A stretch of DNA of 64,000 bases from Levilactobacillus parabrevis ATCC 53295 (GCF_001434055.1 NZ_AZCZ01000003.1:1-64000); one strand, 5' to 3'; counted from the stretch's first letter, positions 22,803-31,483 are shown. The notes: generated by a model not told the origin, from the letters alone. Translations and numbers: made by a program.

Positions 22803-23735
22803 ATGATAGAATTTAAAAATGTGAGCAAGCAGTACGAGAACAACCTGGCGCTGGATAAACTAAATTTAACGATTCCTAGTCAGGATTTTTTTGTGCTGGT
22901 GGGACCGAGTGGGAGTGGTAAGACGACCACTCTTAAGATGCTGAACCGGCTGATCGAACCGACCGATGGCAACATCTACTTTGACGATAAACGGATTATT
23001 GATTATGACTTGAAACAATTGCGGCTGCAGATGGGCTATGTGCTCCAGAACATTGCCCTCTTTCCCAATCTAAATATTCAGGAAAATATTGCCATTCAGG
23101 CGGAGTCCCTGGGGTGGTCACGCAAGGATCGTATTGCGCGGGCCCGGCATCTGCTATCTCAGGTCGATCTCGATCCCGACCAGTACGCTACTCGGATGCC
23201 CAGCGAACTGTCCGGTGGGGAACAGCAACGAGTCGGTATTATTCGGGCGTTGGCCATCAAGCCCAAAGTGGTTTTGATGGACGAGCCGTTTAGCGCGTTG
23301 GACCCAATCTCACGTAAGCAGTTGCAGGACCTGGTCTTGCGTCTGCACCGCGAGCTCAAGATGACCTTTATTTTTGTGACCCATGACATGCACGAAGCCC
23401 TACGCCTCGGGCAACACATCGCGGTGATGCGGTTGGGCCACATTCAACAGATTGGGACGGGCGATGAGATTATGCAGCACCCGGCCAATGATTTTGTGCG
23501 CGGCTTTTTCCAAAATGAGCATGCACCACGGCCCACGACGGTTCAGTCGTTGTTGGATGCGGGGTATGGCGAGGCAACAACGGCCGCCGCAACGTTGACC
23601 GCTGACGCCTCAGTTAGTGCATTAGCGGCGGCATTGAAACAGACGACGCCGGTAGTTGTCACGACGGTGCAAGGGCCACGTGCGCTCAGTACGCCGGACC
23701 TGTTGGACTATTTAGCAGCGAAGGAGGCGGACTAA
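22803..23735 (+). CDS. opuCA: Osmolyte ABC transporter ATPase (OpuC/OpuB type)
   Basis: 310 residues. Walker A GPSGSGKTT (about 36-44), Q-loop VLQNIALFPN, signature [15 protein letters not shown], Walker B VVLMDEP and H-loop VTHDMHEAL are intact. The 'IALFPN' after the Q-loop is typical of quaternary-amine ATPases. After the ATPase domain (about 235) the tail of 75 residues is short; a full pair of CBS domains is not present, only a degenerate CBS-like stretch. GGAGG precedes the ATG. The permease/binding-protein fusion starts one base after its stop. It powers uptake of glycine betaine, carnitine or choline. Confidence 0.9.
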   Translation: MIEFKNVSKQYENNLALDKLNLTIPSQDFFVLVGPSGSGKTTTLKMLNRLIEPTDGNIYFDDKRIIDYDLKQLRLQMGYVLQNIALFPNLNIQENIAIQAESLGWSRKDRIARARHLLSQVDLDPDQYATRMPSELSGGEQQRVGIIRALAIKPKVVLMDEPFSALDPISRKQLQDLVLRLHRELKMTFIFVTHDMHEALRLGQHIAVMRLGHIQQIGTGDEIMQHPANDFVRGFFQNEHAPRPTTVQSLLDAGYGEATTAAATLTADASVSALAAALKQTTPVVVTTVQGPRALSTPDLLDYLAAKEAD

Positions 23736-23736
23736 G

Positions 23737-25257
23737 TTGCAGGCAATTATTCATATTTTAAAGACGCAGGGCGACGACATTGTCCGCTCTATTGGGCAAC
23801 ACATTGGGCTGTCCCTGATTTCGTTGTTGATTGCGGCGGTGATTGCCATCCCATTGGCGATCCTACTGATGAACCACAAGCGCTCGGCTAACGTGATGTT
23901 GCAGATTACCAGCGTTCTCCAGACGATTCCTAGTCTGGCGCTACTGGGGATTCTGATTCCCATTGTAGGGATTGGGACCGTGCCGTCGATCATTGCGTTA
24001 GTGATCTACGCGGTGATGCCGATCTTTCAAAATACTTATGCTGGGTTGACCACAATCGACCCGAACCTAGAAGAAGCCGCAACGGCATTCGGTCTGTCGC
24101 GTCGAATGAAGTTGTTTCGGATTGAGTTGCCGTTGGCCATGCCAATGATTATTTCCGGTATTCGAATCGCGATGGTCATGATCATTGGGACCGCCACGTT
24201 GGCCGCCTTGATTGGTGCCGGTGGGTTGGGGACGTACATCCTGTTGGGAATCGAAACCAACAACAATGCCCTCCTGATCATCGGGGCTGTCCTGTCAGCT
24301 ATTCTGGCGTTGGTTTTTGGTGCCGGCATCGACTGGCTGGGTAAGTTGTCGTTTAAGAAGGCCGGGCTTGTTTTGCTTACCCTGATTGTCCTGATTGGGG
24401 GCTTTGCGGGCTACCGCAAGATTGCCAGTCCGGCGACCGACATTACCATTGCCGGCAAGATGGGGAGCGAGCCGGAAATCTTGATTAATATGTATAAGGA
24501 CCTGATTGAGCATGACCATCCGAATATGCAGGTGACGACTAAGGCGAACTTTGGGGGGACTTCCTTCCTGTTCAAAGCGTTGAAGTCGGGGTCCGTAGAT
24601 ATTTATCCCGAATTTACCGGGACGGTGTTGGAATCGTTGGTTACCGGTCAGAAGTCGGCGAGTCATAATCCAAAGACAACCTACAAGGTAGCCAAGAACG
24701 CGCTGAAGTCGCAGTATCAGATGGCTTATTTGAAGCCGATGCAGTATCAAAATGGGTACGATTTGGCGGTCACTAAACCATTTGCTAAGAAATACAATCT
24801 GAAAACAATTTCCGACTTGATTGCAGTTGAAGACCAGATCCATGCTGGGTTTGATCCGGATTTCCATCAACTCAAGGACGGCTATCCTGGGCTCAGCAAG
24901 ACTTACGGCTTGAAGTTTGCGAGTGCTAAGACGATGGAACCGTCGATTCGCTACAAGGCGATTGCAAATGGCAAGGTCAATCTGGTCGATGGGTATACGA
25001 CCGACCCCGAGGTTCAGGAGTACCATTTGGTCGTGTTGAAGGATGACAAGCATTTCTTCCCACCGTACCAGGGGGCACCGTTGATGACTGAAAAGTTGTT
25101 GACGGACCATCCCGAATTGCGGACCACGTTGAATAAGCTGGCTGGCAAGGTGTCAACGACCGATATGCAGAAGATGAACTACAAAGTGACCGTCAAGCAC
25201 GAGAAGGCAGCGGCCGTGGCGCGGGAGTATTTGAAGAGTCATGGCTTGTTGGACTAA
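23737..25257 (+). CDS. opuCB: Osmolyte ABC transporter permease fused to substrate-binding protein
   Basis: 506 residues from TTG (AAGGAGG upstream). Residues 1-215 form the membrane permease, with the EAA loop EEAATAFGLSRRMKLFRIELPLAMPMI near 112-138 and about six helices. Residues 230-506 are an extracellular OpuAC/ProX-like binding domain (ITIAGKMGSEPEILINMYKDL; FKALKSGSVDIYPEFTGTV; YRVIANGKVNLVDGYTTDPE-like region). Fusing permease and binding domain in one chain is common in lactobacilli. With the upstream ATPase it makes a complete two-gene importer for compatible solutes. Confidence 0.9.
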   Translation: MQAIIHILKTQGDDIVRSIGQHIGLSLISLLIAAVIAIPLAILLMNHKRSANVMLQITSVLQTIPSLALLGILIPIVGIGTVPSIIALVIYAVMPIFQNTYAGLTTIDPNLEEAATAFGLSRRMKLFRIELPLAMPMIISGIRIAMVMIIGTATLAALIGAGGLGTYILLGIETNNNALLIIGAVLSAILALVFGAGIDWLGKLSFKKAGLVLLTLIVLIGGFAGYRKIASPATDITIAGKMGSEPEILINMYKDLIEHDHPNMQVTTKANFGGTSFLFKALKSGSVDIYPEFTGTVLESLVTGQKSASHNPKTTYKVAKNALKSQYQMAYLKPMQYQNGYDLAVTKPFAKKYNLKTISDLIAVEDQIHAGFDPDFHQLKDGYPGLSKTYGLKFASAKTMEPSIRYKAIANGKVNLVDGYTTDPEVQEYHLVVLKDDKHFFPPYQGAPLMTEKLLTDHPELRTTLNKLAGKVSTTDMQKMNYKVTVKHEKAAAVAREYLKSHGLLD

Positions 25258-25276
25258 TCGAAGGGAAGTTAGCGGA

Positions 25277-26227
25277 ATGCAAGCAGTTGTCGTGCGTCAT
25301 CCGGGAGAACCGGCGGTATTGGAAAATATGACGGTTCCCACGCCCAAGGTCAAGCCGGGCTGGTCGTTGATTCAAGTCAAGGGTCGCGGGGTCAATCATT
25401 CGGAGGTCTTTACGCGTGAGGGCAAGTCACCTAGCGTCGCGTTTCCACGAATCCTGGGGATCGAAGCGGTCGGCACAATCACCGAATCGACTGCGGCAAC
25501 GCGACTGCCTGTGGGTCAGACGGTTATTACCTTTATGGGTGAAATGGGTCGGGCCTACGATGGGAGTTATGCGGAGTACGTGCTCGTCCCCAATGCGCAA
25601 ATCTTCCCGGTAACCACTGAGTTGCCGTGGGCTTCGTTGGCAGCGGTGCCTGAGACGTACTACACGGCTTACGGGGCGCTGCTAGGGTTGCGCTTGCAGG
25701 CCGGTGATCAGCTGTTAGTCCGTGGTGGAACCAGTGGTGTCGGTGTTGCAGCAGCCAAGTTAGCGCACGCGATGGCGGACGTGACCGTGACGGCAACGAC
25801 CCGTCAACTTGGTAAGACGGATCAGCTGAAGGCGGCCGGTTTTGATGCGGTCGTTGAAGAACGCGAGGGTCAGCTACTGACTTCGGCGACATTTGACCGG
25901 GTGCTGGATCTGATTGGACCCGCAACGGTTGCCGATTCCCTAACGCATCTGAATCCCGGGGGTATTGTGAGTTCGACCGGACAGTTAGGTGGGCAATGGA
26001 CGCTGACGGATTTTGATCCAATTATGAGAATTCCCAACGACTGTTACCTGACGTCATTTTATTCTGGGGATGTGCAGGTGACACGGATTCAAAATCTCTT
26101 GCAGTTAATTGCCAGCCAAGATATCGATGTCACGCCCGTCAAAACCTTTCCGCTGAGCGACATGCGAGCGGCCCATGAATATTTGGCAAGTCACCATAGT
26201 TTTGGCAAAGTCGTGGTGCTTTCCTAA
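25277..26227 (+). CDS. MDR-family quinone oxidoreductase-like protein
   Basis: 316 residues from the ATG at 25277 (AAGGGAAG upstream); the frame opens at 25241 inside the previous gene. GroES-like N-terminus (MQAVVVRHPGEP, FPRILGIEAVGTI) and Rossmann motif LLVRGGTSGVGVAAAKLAH. It shares layout and many blocks with the MDR gene at 21001 (GEMGRAYDGSYAEYVLV against GGLGREVDGSYEEYALI), so the two are paralogues. It lacks zinc-ligand cysteines. Nineteen bases separate it from the OpuC-like gene, so it may be co-transcribed. Substrate unknown. Confidence 0.85.
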   Translation: MQAVVVRHPGEPAVLENMTVPTPKVKPGWSLIQVKGRGVNHSEVFTREGKSPSVAFPRILGIEAVGTITESTAATRLPVGQTVITFMGEMGRAYDGSYAEYVLVPNAQIFPVTTELPWASLAAVPETYYTAYGALLGLRLQAGDQLLVRGGTSGVGVAAAKLAHAMADVTVTATTRQLGKTDQLKAAGFDAVVEEREGQLLTSATFDRVLDLIGPATVADSLTHLNPGGIVSSTGQLGGQWTLTDFDPIMRIPNDCYLTSFYSGDVQVTRIQNLLQLIASQDIDVTPVKTFPLSDMRAAHEYLASHHSFGKVVVLS

Positions 26228-26236
26228 AAAAGTTGC

Positions 26237-26265
26237 TTGACAGGGGTCACTGAGAGGACTAAACT
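26237..26265 (+). promoter_or_regulatory. Promoter of the T-box leader
   Basis: TTGACA (26237-26242), 17-bp spacer, TAAACT (26260-26265). Confidence 0.75.
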
Positions 26266-26269
26266 ATCA

Positions 26270-26552
26270 TTAATTTCTAATCGATTTGTCATAAAAGCTA
26301 GGAGAAGAGTAGTGGTGACGGCGTTGTTCAGTGAGCCCGGTAAGTGAGAACGGGTCAACGCTTAGCCATGAAGATGAACTCCTGATAGCTATCAAGCGGT
26401 TCACGCTGCTTGATCGGTAGGAACCGTTAACTTTCCGGGTATCAATAGGTACCGTTGAGGCAAGGTCTGCGAGGGCTTTGTAAACTAGGGTGGTAAAACG
26501 ACGCATTCGTCCCTTGAACTAAGCAATTAGTTCAGGGACGAATGCGTTTTTT
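26270..26552 (+). promoter_or_regulatory. T-box leader, probably methionine-responsive
   Basis: About 280-base leader. Stem I begins at GGAG (26301-26304) with a following AGAGTAGTGG bulge and closes with CTCC near 26379. ATG triplets at 26368-26370 and 26374-26376 lie on its 3' side where the specifier codon is expected. The T-box AGGGTGGTAAAACG is at 26487-26500. The terminator has 18-bp arms (26502-26520, 26529-26546) followed by TTTTTT. Uncharged tRNA would favour the antiterminator and expression of the gene at 26593. The Met specifier is inferred from the ATG and the downstream gene. Confidence 0.85.
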
Positions 26553-26592
26553 ATATCCCATGACAAATCACAAAATATAGGAGGAATTTATC

Positions 26593-27717
26593 ATGACGAC
26601 AACGACTTTAAAAGCATTTCCTTACCGGTATGACGTTGTAGGTAGTCTCTTACGGCCAGCAAACTTGAAGGACGCCCGGGCAAAATTTGCGGCTGGTGAG
26701 ATTACGGCGGACGAATTGAAGGCGGTTCAGCGGACTGAAACGAAGCGTGTCGTGGCTGAACAGGTCAACCTCGGCTTGAAGGCAGTCACCGATGGCGAAT
26801 TCAACCGTAGCTGGTGGCATCTGGACTTCCTATGGGGTCTGACGGGGGTGGGCCACTACGACTATCAGCAGAGTTATAAATTTCACGGCAGTAAGACCAG
26901 AACGGACAATGCGGACTTGGTCGGCAAGATTGCCTTTAACCCGGACCATCCCTTCTTTGAGAGCTTCGCGTACTTACAGAGTTTGGTACCAGATGGTGTG
27001 GTCGTGAAGCAGACGATCCCTTCACCAACGATGTTATTCCGGGACAACCGAAGTGATAACTGGCACCAATTCTACGAAACCTGGGACACTTACTTAGATG
27101 ACTTGGCCAAGGCCTATCACGAAACGATTTTGCATTTCTACGACCTAGGTTGCCGGTACTTACAGCTGGATGATACGACTTGGGCCTTCCTGATAAGCAA
27201 GCTTAACGAGACGGCTGACGATGCCACCGCACACCAAAAGTACGTTGGTCTAGCTGAGGATGCCGTTCACGTCATCAATAGTCTGTTGGCAGGTTTACCA
27301 GACGATCTGACGGTTACGACCCACATTTGCCGGGGAAACTTCAAGTCGACCTACCTATTCTCCGGCGGGTACGACGACGTGGCGGCCTATCTGGGTCAGC
27401 TGCACTATGACGGGCTGTTCCTGGAATACGACAGTGATCGGGCTGGAAGCTTTGCGCCATTGAAGAAAATCTGGAACGGCGATGCTGGCAAGCGGCTAGT
27501 CTTAGGATTAATTACGTCCAAGTTCCCCGATCTGGAGGATGAGGCTGTCGTGAAGGCGCGGATCGCGGATGCCGCCAAACAGGTACCGTTGGCTAACCTG
27601 GCTCTTTCCACGCAGTGTGGTTTTGCCTCGACTGAAGAAGGGAACCAGTTGACGGAGGATCAGCAGTGGGCCAAGCTGAAGTTGGTCAAACGGATTTCGG
27701 ATAGTGTTTGGGGATAA
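26593..27717 (+). CDS. MetE C-terminal-domain-like methionine synthase family protein
   Basis: 374 residues, the length of the single-domain COG0620 group rather than the 750-residue two-domain MetE. Family features: FPYRYDVVGSLLRP at the N-terminus, VTDGEFNRSWWHLDFLWGL, VVKQTIPSPTML, YLQLDDTTWAFL, VTTHICRGNF (zinc-ligand His and Cys), LEYDSDRAG (Glu ligand position) and STQCGFAST (distal Cys). It transfers a methyl group to homocysteine or a related thiol, making methionine cobalamin-independently. Control by a T-box supports a methionine-supply role. Methyl donor unknown; such short homologues may use donors other than folate polyglutamates. Confidence 0.85.
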   Translation: MTTTTLKAFPYRYDVVGSLLRPANLKDARAKFAAGEITADELKAVQRTETKRVVAEQVNLGLKAVTDGEFNRSWWHLDFLWGLTGVGHYDYQQSYKFHGSKTRTDNADLVGKIAFNPDHPFFESFAYLQSLVPDGVVVKQTIPSPTMLFRDNRSDNWHQFYETWDTYLDDLAKAYHETILHFYDLGCRYLQLDDTTWAFLISKLNETADDATAHQKYVGLAEDAVHVINSLLAGLPDDLTVTTHICRGNFKSTYLFSGGYDDVAAYLGQLHYDGLFLEYDSDRAGSFAPLKKIWNGDAGKRLVLGLITSKFPDLEDEAVVKARIADAAKQVPLANLALSTQCGFASTEEGNQLTEDQQWAKLKLVKRISDSVWG

Positions 27718-27730
27718 TCAGGGTATCAAG

Positions 27731-27769
27731 TGGTGGCTCAACGGCAGTGCATGCCGGGGAGCCACCTTT
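27731..27769 (+). terminator. Terminator-like hairpin after the MetE-like gene
   Basis: GGTGGCTC (27732-27739) with GAGCCACC (27759-27766), then TTTCCC; a short T-tract. Confidence 0.55.
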
Positions 27770-27923
27770 CCCATGCAATGATTGATAGAATTAACCACTA
27801 TGTTCGCCAATGTGTTTACCAGGTCTTTACCAAAACCTCAGTAATTCTTTACAAACATCACGTAAAATAAGAGGTATCCTAATGACAGTAACCGAGACTG
27901 AAAATAGGGAGTGACTGGTAACG

Positions 27924-28610
27924 ATGACAACGACCGTATTTGGCCACCGGGGATATCCGGCGCGTTTTCCGGAAAATTCACTGGCGGGATTCAGCTATGC
28001 CTTGGATCATGGAATCGAAGGTTTAGAGTTTGATGTGCATTTGACCAGGGACCGTGTGCCGGTGATTATGCATGACGAGCGAATTGACCGAACCACGGAT
28101 GGTAGCGGCTTGATTGAGAGTTATACCTACGCGCAACTGCGGCATTTTCGGCTGGCCAATCAGGAAACGATTCCGTCACTGGCGGAGTTCCTAGCGCTGG
28201 TCACTGACCGCGATGTGCAACTCAATCTGGAGTTGAAGACCGATAAGATTCAGTATTCGGGGATTGAAGCCATCGTCATGCAGATGGTGCACGCGACCAA
28301 TCTACGGCGTCCCGTGATTTTCTCATCGTTTCACTTGCCGACCTTGAAGACCTGTCAGCAGATTGCGCCCAACGAGAGTTATTGTTGGTTGACGGACAAG
28401 CCGGTGGCTCAGCCGGCAATGCTGGTAGCGAAGGAACATCTGAGCGGCTTGCACCTGAGTCACTTTCAATCAGGTCTACCCATCACCGAACGTATCTGGA
28501 CGGTCGACAATCCGACCGTGGCTGCGGATCTCATGAAGCAGCACGTCGCCGGGATCTTCACGGATGATTTTGAGATGATGATGCAGGTGAAACAACAGAT
28601 TGCAAATTAA
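27924..28610 (+). CDS. Glycerophosphodiester phosphodiesterase
   Basis: 228 residues, without a signal peptide, so cytoplasmic. The GDPD motif GHRGYPARFPENSLAGF opens the protein (catalytic His-Arg and Glu-Asn), followed by GLEFDVHLTRDRVPVIMHDERIDRTTDGSG with the metal-binding Glu/Asp and second catalytic His, and LNLELK as a further metal ligand. It splits glycerophosphodiesters into glycerol-3-phosphate and an alcohol, recycling phospholipid head groups. GGGAG lies 17 bases before the ATG. Single gene with a strong terminator. Confidence 0.9.
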   Translation: MTTTVFGHRGYPARFPENSLAGFSYALDHGIEGLEFDVHLTRDRVPVIMHDERIDRTTDGSGLIESYTYAQLRHFRLANQETIPSLAEFLALVTDRDVQLNLELKTDKIQYSGIEAIVMQMVHATNLRRPVIFSSFHLPTLKTCQQIAPNESYCWLTDKPVAQPAMLVAKEHLSGLHLSHFQSGLPITERIWTVDNPTVAADLMKQHVAGIFTDDFEMMMQVKQQIAN

Positions 28611-28656
28611 AACAAGCGCCCCGTTCCGATGACAGAACGGGGCGCTTGTTAGATTT
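28611..28656 (+). terminator. Terminator of the GDPD gene
   Basis: Perfect 16-bp arms (28611-28626 and 28635-28650) around an 8-base loop, then AGATTTT. It starts on the base after the stop codon. Confidence 0.85.
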
Positions 28657-28699
28657 TCAAAGGAGGCGTGGAGTATTGGAGAAGCCATCCAATGATAAG

Positions 28700-29254
28700 T
28701 TATTTATTGAGTAAATTCTGGAACTCAGCCCCCAACTGTTGCGCGTTAAATGCATAGGGTGCCAGGGCTTGGTCAACATCGATGAAGTGACCTTGGTCGT
28801 CCATGGCATCACGGTGCAAGCTAATCTGCAGATTGTTGTTCAACGGCTGCATCTTGAGACCACGAATGATGAGGTTCACACCCTGGGCCGCTTGGAAGCC
28901 GCCGTGTCCACCGTATGAGACCATGCTAACGGGCTTACCGGCCCATTCTTTGTAGAGGTAATCTAAAGCATTCTTCAAGGGTGCCGGATAGCCCCAATTG
29001 TATTGTGGAAAGAGCAGGATGAAGCCATCGTAACCCTGAATCAGTTGGCTCCAACGTTGCGTGTGAGCCTCGTTGTAGATTCCCGTTGACGGCTGGGCGA
29101 CTTCGTCCAGGAAGGGCAGGTTGATCTTAGCGAGGTCGATGAGGTCAACGGTTAGGTTAGGCTGGGCAACGGCCTTTTGAAGCCATGCTGCGATGTCGGG
29201 ACTGATCCGGGAGGGACGCGTGGAGCCGATGATGATGCCGATTTTAGATGTCAT
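28700..29254 (-). CDS. NAD(P)H-dependent FMN reductase (flavodoxin-like fold)
   Basis: 184 residues. KIGIIIGSTRPSRISPDIAAWL holds the FMN-phosphate loop GSTRPxR of the Azr/ChrR family; LLFPQYNWGYPAPLKNALDYLYKEW is the flavin ring loop (canonical PxYNxxxPxxLKNAxD); VSYGGHGGFQAAQ completes the site. It uses NAD(P)H to reduce quinones, azo dyes or free flavin. It is divergent from a marR gene 79 bases away, with a dyad between them, suggesting MarR control in response to quinone-like compounds. Confidence 0.88.
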   Translation of the reverse strand: MTSKIGIIIGSTRPSRISPDIAAWLQKAVAQPNLTVDLIDLAKINLPFLDEVAQPSTGIYNEAHTQRWSQLIQGYDGFILLFPQYNWGYPAPLKNALDYLYKEWAGKPVSMVSYGGHGGFQAAQGVNLIIRGLKMQPLNNNLQISLHRDAMDDQGHFIDVDQALAPYAFNAQQLGAEFQNLLNK

Positions 29255-29287
29255 GAGTTAGAACGCTCCTTAAATTTAAATTTATCC

Positions 29288-29300
29288 GTGCACTATGCAC
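29288..29300. promoter_or_regulatory. Probable MarR operator between divergent genes
   Basis: Perfect dyad GTGCA-CTA-TGCAC, 34 bases from both the FMN reductase and marR starts. The AAATTTAAATTTA at 29271-29283 is a second, AT-rich symmetric sequence. Confidence 0.6.
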
Positions 29301-29320
29301 ACATCTTAACAGCATTCTGG

Positions 29321-29326
29321 TATACT
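29321..29326 (+). promoter_or_regulatory. -10 box of marR placed for a leaderless mRNA
   Basis: TATACT lies only seven bases before the marR ATG (29334), and no Shine-Dalgarno sequence is present. Transcription would start at or next to the A of the ATG. Confidence 0.5.
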
Positions 29327-29333
29327 AGCAAGT

Positions 29334-29780
29334 ATGGATAATGAAATTTTTGAAGCACTATTTGAAATTGTGACGTTTTTTAACCAACCACAACAGGACC
29401 GCCATCTGCTCCAACAGGCCGATGTACCGTTGGAATCGGCGGCACTGCCTATCGTGGTTCGAGTTGGTCGGCAGCCGGGGATTAGCATCGGTGAGCTGGC
29501 CGATCAGATTGGTCGCAACCACTCGTCCATTAGTCGGCAGGTCGATAAGTTAATGACAGCTGGTTGGCTAGCGGAGGCGGAGCGTCGAGATCAACGCGTC
29601 CGCCAGGTGACGCTAACATCGCAAGGACAACGGGGACTAATACAAATAAAGCTCGCTCGGGAGGCCGCATTACGTGAAAAATTAGCGAGCTATTCCAATA
29701 CCGATCGTGCCGAGTTGGCGCGAGTCCTGCAACAGTTAGCAGATACGTTGACGGGGAACAAGGAAGATTATCATGAATAA
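29334..29780 (+). CDS. MarR-family transcriptional regulator
   Basis: 148 residues. Winged helix: LPIVVRVGRQPGISIGELADQIGRNHSSISRQVDKLMTAGWLAEAERRDQRVRQVTLTSQGQ (in blocks over 38-100), with the conserved D-x-R wing tip. N- and C-terminal helices form the dimer interface. The start is set by the family N-terminus MDNEIFEALFEIVTFF; there is no ribosome binding site before it (see the -10 entry). It probably represses itself and the divergent FMN reductase. No cysteine is visible that would make it thiol-sensing, so ligand sensing is more likely. Confidence 0.88.
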   Translation: MDNEIFEALFEIVTFFNQPQQDRHLLQQADVPLESAALPIVVRVGRQPGISIGELADQIGRNHSSISRQVDKLMTAGWLAEAERRDQRVRQVTLTSQGQRGLIQIKLAREAALREKLASYSNTDRAELARVLQQLADTLTGNKEDYHE

Positions 29781-29973
29781 GTATGCATGTCGCGCTGAGC
29801 AGCTATTTTAGTGACGACTGGTTGATGGAAGTAAGTTGGGTGAATCAACGCTGGTTGGTGTTATCCGTAAACTAAAGTTGACGGTGAGCTGTGGTGTGAT
29901 TCGCTGAATTTGGCGCACGCTAAAATCGGCGTAGTTAGTCAGTCTGGTCGCAAAAAAAGTGTAAAAAAATTAA
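29781..29973. other. Intergenic stretch with nothing recognised
   Basis: No ORF with a start signal and no hairpin of note between marR and the hairpin at 29974. Confidence 0.6.
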
Positions 29974-30014
29974 CCTCATTGAATCGAACTGGGATTTAGT
30001 CTGATTCAATGAGG
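29974..30014. terminator. 12-bp hairpin, terminator-like on the minus strand
   Basis: CCTCATTGAATC (29974-29985) pairs with its complement (30003-30014). TTAATTTTTTT follows on the minus strand and a weaker TATTTAATTT on the plus strand. It separates marR from the aldo/keto reductase gene. From here to the promoter at 30250 I see nothing else. Confidence 0.6.
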
Positions 30015-30249
30015 CTAATATTTAATTTGGACAATCAATTGTTGAGGCATTTTCCGGGTACCTTAACAATTGTTACCAAAAAAGCTTTAGTTTGTCGTCT
30101 GGTTGTTAAGCAATTGTTTTACGACATCTTTATAATAACAGAGAAATCAAGGGTTTTGGGTAATTCTCGTGATTTGTAATATTACAAATTCATGGAAGCG
30201 AAATTTTCCTGAAATCTAAATGAAATTCCGAACAAATCTGAAAGCCAAT

Positions 30250-30281
30250 TTGACCTTACGTGTGTAAAGAAAGCGTATACT
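30250..30281 (+). promoter_or_regulatory. Promoter of the first aldo/keto reductase, 20-bp spacer
   Basis: TTGACC (30250-30255), 20-bp spacer, TATACT (30276-30281). The dyad TTAC-GTGT-GTAA (30256-30267) sits in the spacer, the arrangement seen with MerR-type activators. Confidence 0.55.
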
Positions 30282-30315
30282 TATACCAGTTACTGAATAA
30301 ATTGGAGGGTCAAAT

Positions 30316-31164
30316 ATGTCAGTTTTAACGGATACTTTTCGTTTGGCTAATGGGTCGCAGATTCCACAAGTTGGATTTGGTACTTGGCAGATTCCGGGTG
30401 GTGACACGGCGTATGATGCGGTGGCTAACGCATTGAAGGCTGGTTACCGGCACATTGATACGGCGAAGGCTTATGCTAATGAATCTAGTGTTGGCAAGGC
30501 GATTCGCGATTCTGGGATTCCACGAGAAGAGATTTTTGTGACCACGAAGTTGCCAGCTGAAGTCAAGACCTATCAAGGCGCGCTGGATGCCTTTGACACG
30601 ACCATGGCGAACTTGGACGTTGGTTACGTTGACCTATACTTGATTCACGCACCGTGGCCATGGGGCGAAATCGGCAAGGATTGTGATGCCGGTAACCTTG
30701 ATGTTTGGCGCGCGATGGAAAAAATTTATGCCAGCGGTAAAGCGAAGGCCATTGGGGTCTCGAACTTCAACAGTCACGATTTGCAAAACGTCTTAAATCA
30801 TGCTGAGGTGGCACCGATGGTTGATCAAATTCAATATTACGTTGGCTACACGGAACCCAAGATCACGAAGTTTGCGCAGGACCACGATATGTTGGTTGAA
30901 GCCTATTCACCATTGGCAACGGGGGATATGTTGGCCAATGAGGCGGTTAAAGAGATGGCCAATAAATACCACGTTTCGGCGGCACAGCTCGCTCTGCGAT
31001 TTGTCTTAGAGAATGGCGTATTGCCTCTGCCTAAGGCGACGAGTCAGGCCCATATTACGGCTAATGCGCAGCTGGACTTCTCAATTGCCGCGAGTGACAT
31101 GGCTAAGTTAAACGCGATGAGCGATACGGCCAAGAATCATGAGCATAATGGGACGCAGGGTTAA
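30316..31164 (+). CDS. Aldo/keto reductase
   Basis: 282 residues of the AKR5-type (2,5-diketo-gluconate reductase-like) group. The catalytic tetrad is visible: Asp in RHIDTAKAY, Tyr in that AYANE, Lys in VTTKLPAE and His in YLIHAPWPW. NADPH-site segments are GVSNFNSHDL, AYSPLATG and LPLPKATSQAHITAN. It reduces aldehydes or ketones such as methylglyoxal-type compounds. GGAGG lies before the ATG. A close paralogue is at 60786. The promoter spacing suggests activation by a MerR-family protein. Confidence 0.9.
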   Translation: MSVLTDTFRLANGSQIPQVGFGTWQIPGGDTAYDAVANALKAGYRHIDTAKAYANESSVGKAIRDSGIPREEIFVTTKLPAEVKTYQGALDAFDTTMANLDVGYVDLYLIHAPWPWGEIGKDCDAGNLDVWRAMEKIYASGKAKAIGVSNFNSHDLQNVLNHAEVAPMVDQIQYYVGYTEPKITKFAQDHDMLVEAYSPLATGDMLANEAVKEMANKYHVSAAQLALRFVLENGVLPLPKATSQAHITANAQLDFSIAASDMAKLNAMSDTAKNHEHNGTQG

Positions 31165-31177
31165 ATTCGGTGAAAAT

Positions 31178-31221
31178 AAAACGGTTGGTTGCACGAATAA
31201 AGTGTGATCAGCCGTTTTTTT
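31178..31221 (+). terminator. Terminator of the first aldo/keto reductase
   Basis: CGGTTGGTTGCAC with GTGTGATCAGCCG (imperfect), then seven T. Confidence 0.8.
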
Positions 31222-31409
31222 GCTGCCTGTAATCATCATTTGGGCGGGTGATTACACTGAAAATTGGTTGGTCAGCTCATTAGATTCGCCAACAAGATAC
31301 TTTTATCGAAAAATAAATATATAGTTCGAGTTTTACGATTTACTTATTGAAAATAGGCACTTTTCTCATCATTAATATATTTATAAACCGGCATATTTTC
31401 AGAAAACAA

Positions 31410-31437
31410 TTGTAAAAGTTCGGGTTTCTGCTAGTAT
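31410..31437 (+). promoter_or_regulatory. Probable promoter of the phnD operon
   Basis: TTGTAA, 16-bp spacer, TAGTAT. About 190 AT-rich bases precede it (31222-31409), in which I see no clear Pho box. Confidence 0.5.
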
Positions 31438-31483
31438 TAGGAGTGGTCAAAGAGGACTACTACATAACTGAGGAGTGAGCTAG

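Noticed and set aside
24295..25110. 271-codon minus-strand ORF
   Set aside because: Lies wholly inside the osmolyte permease-binding protein gene on the plus strand; no start signal and no recognisable domain.
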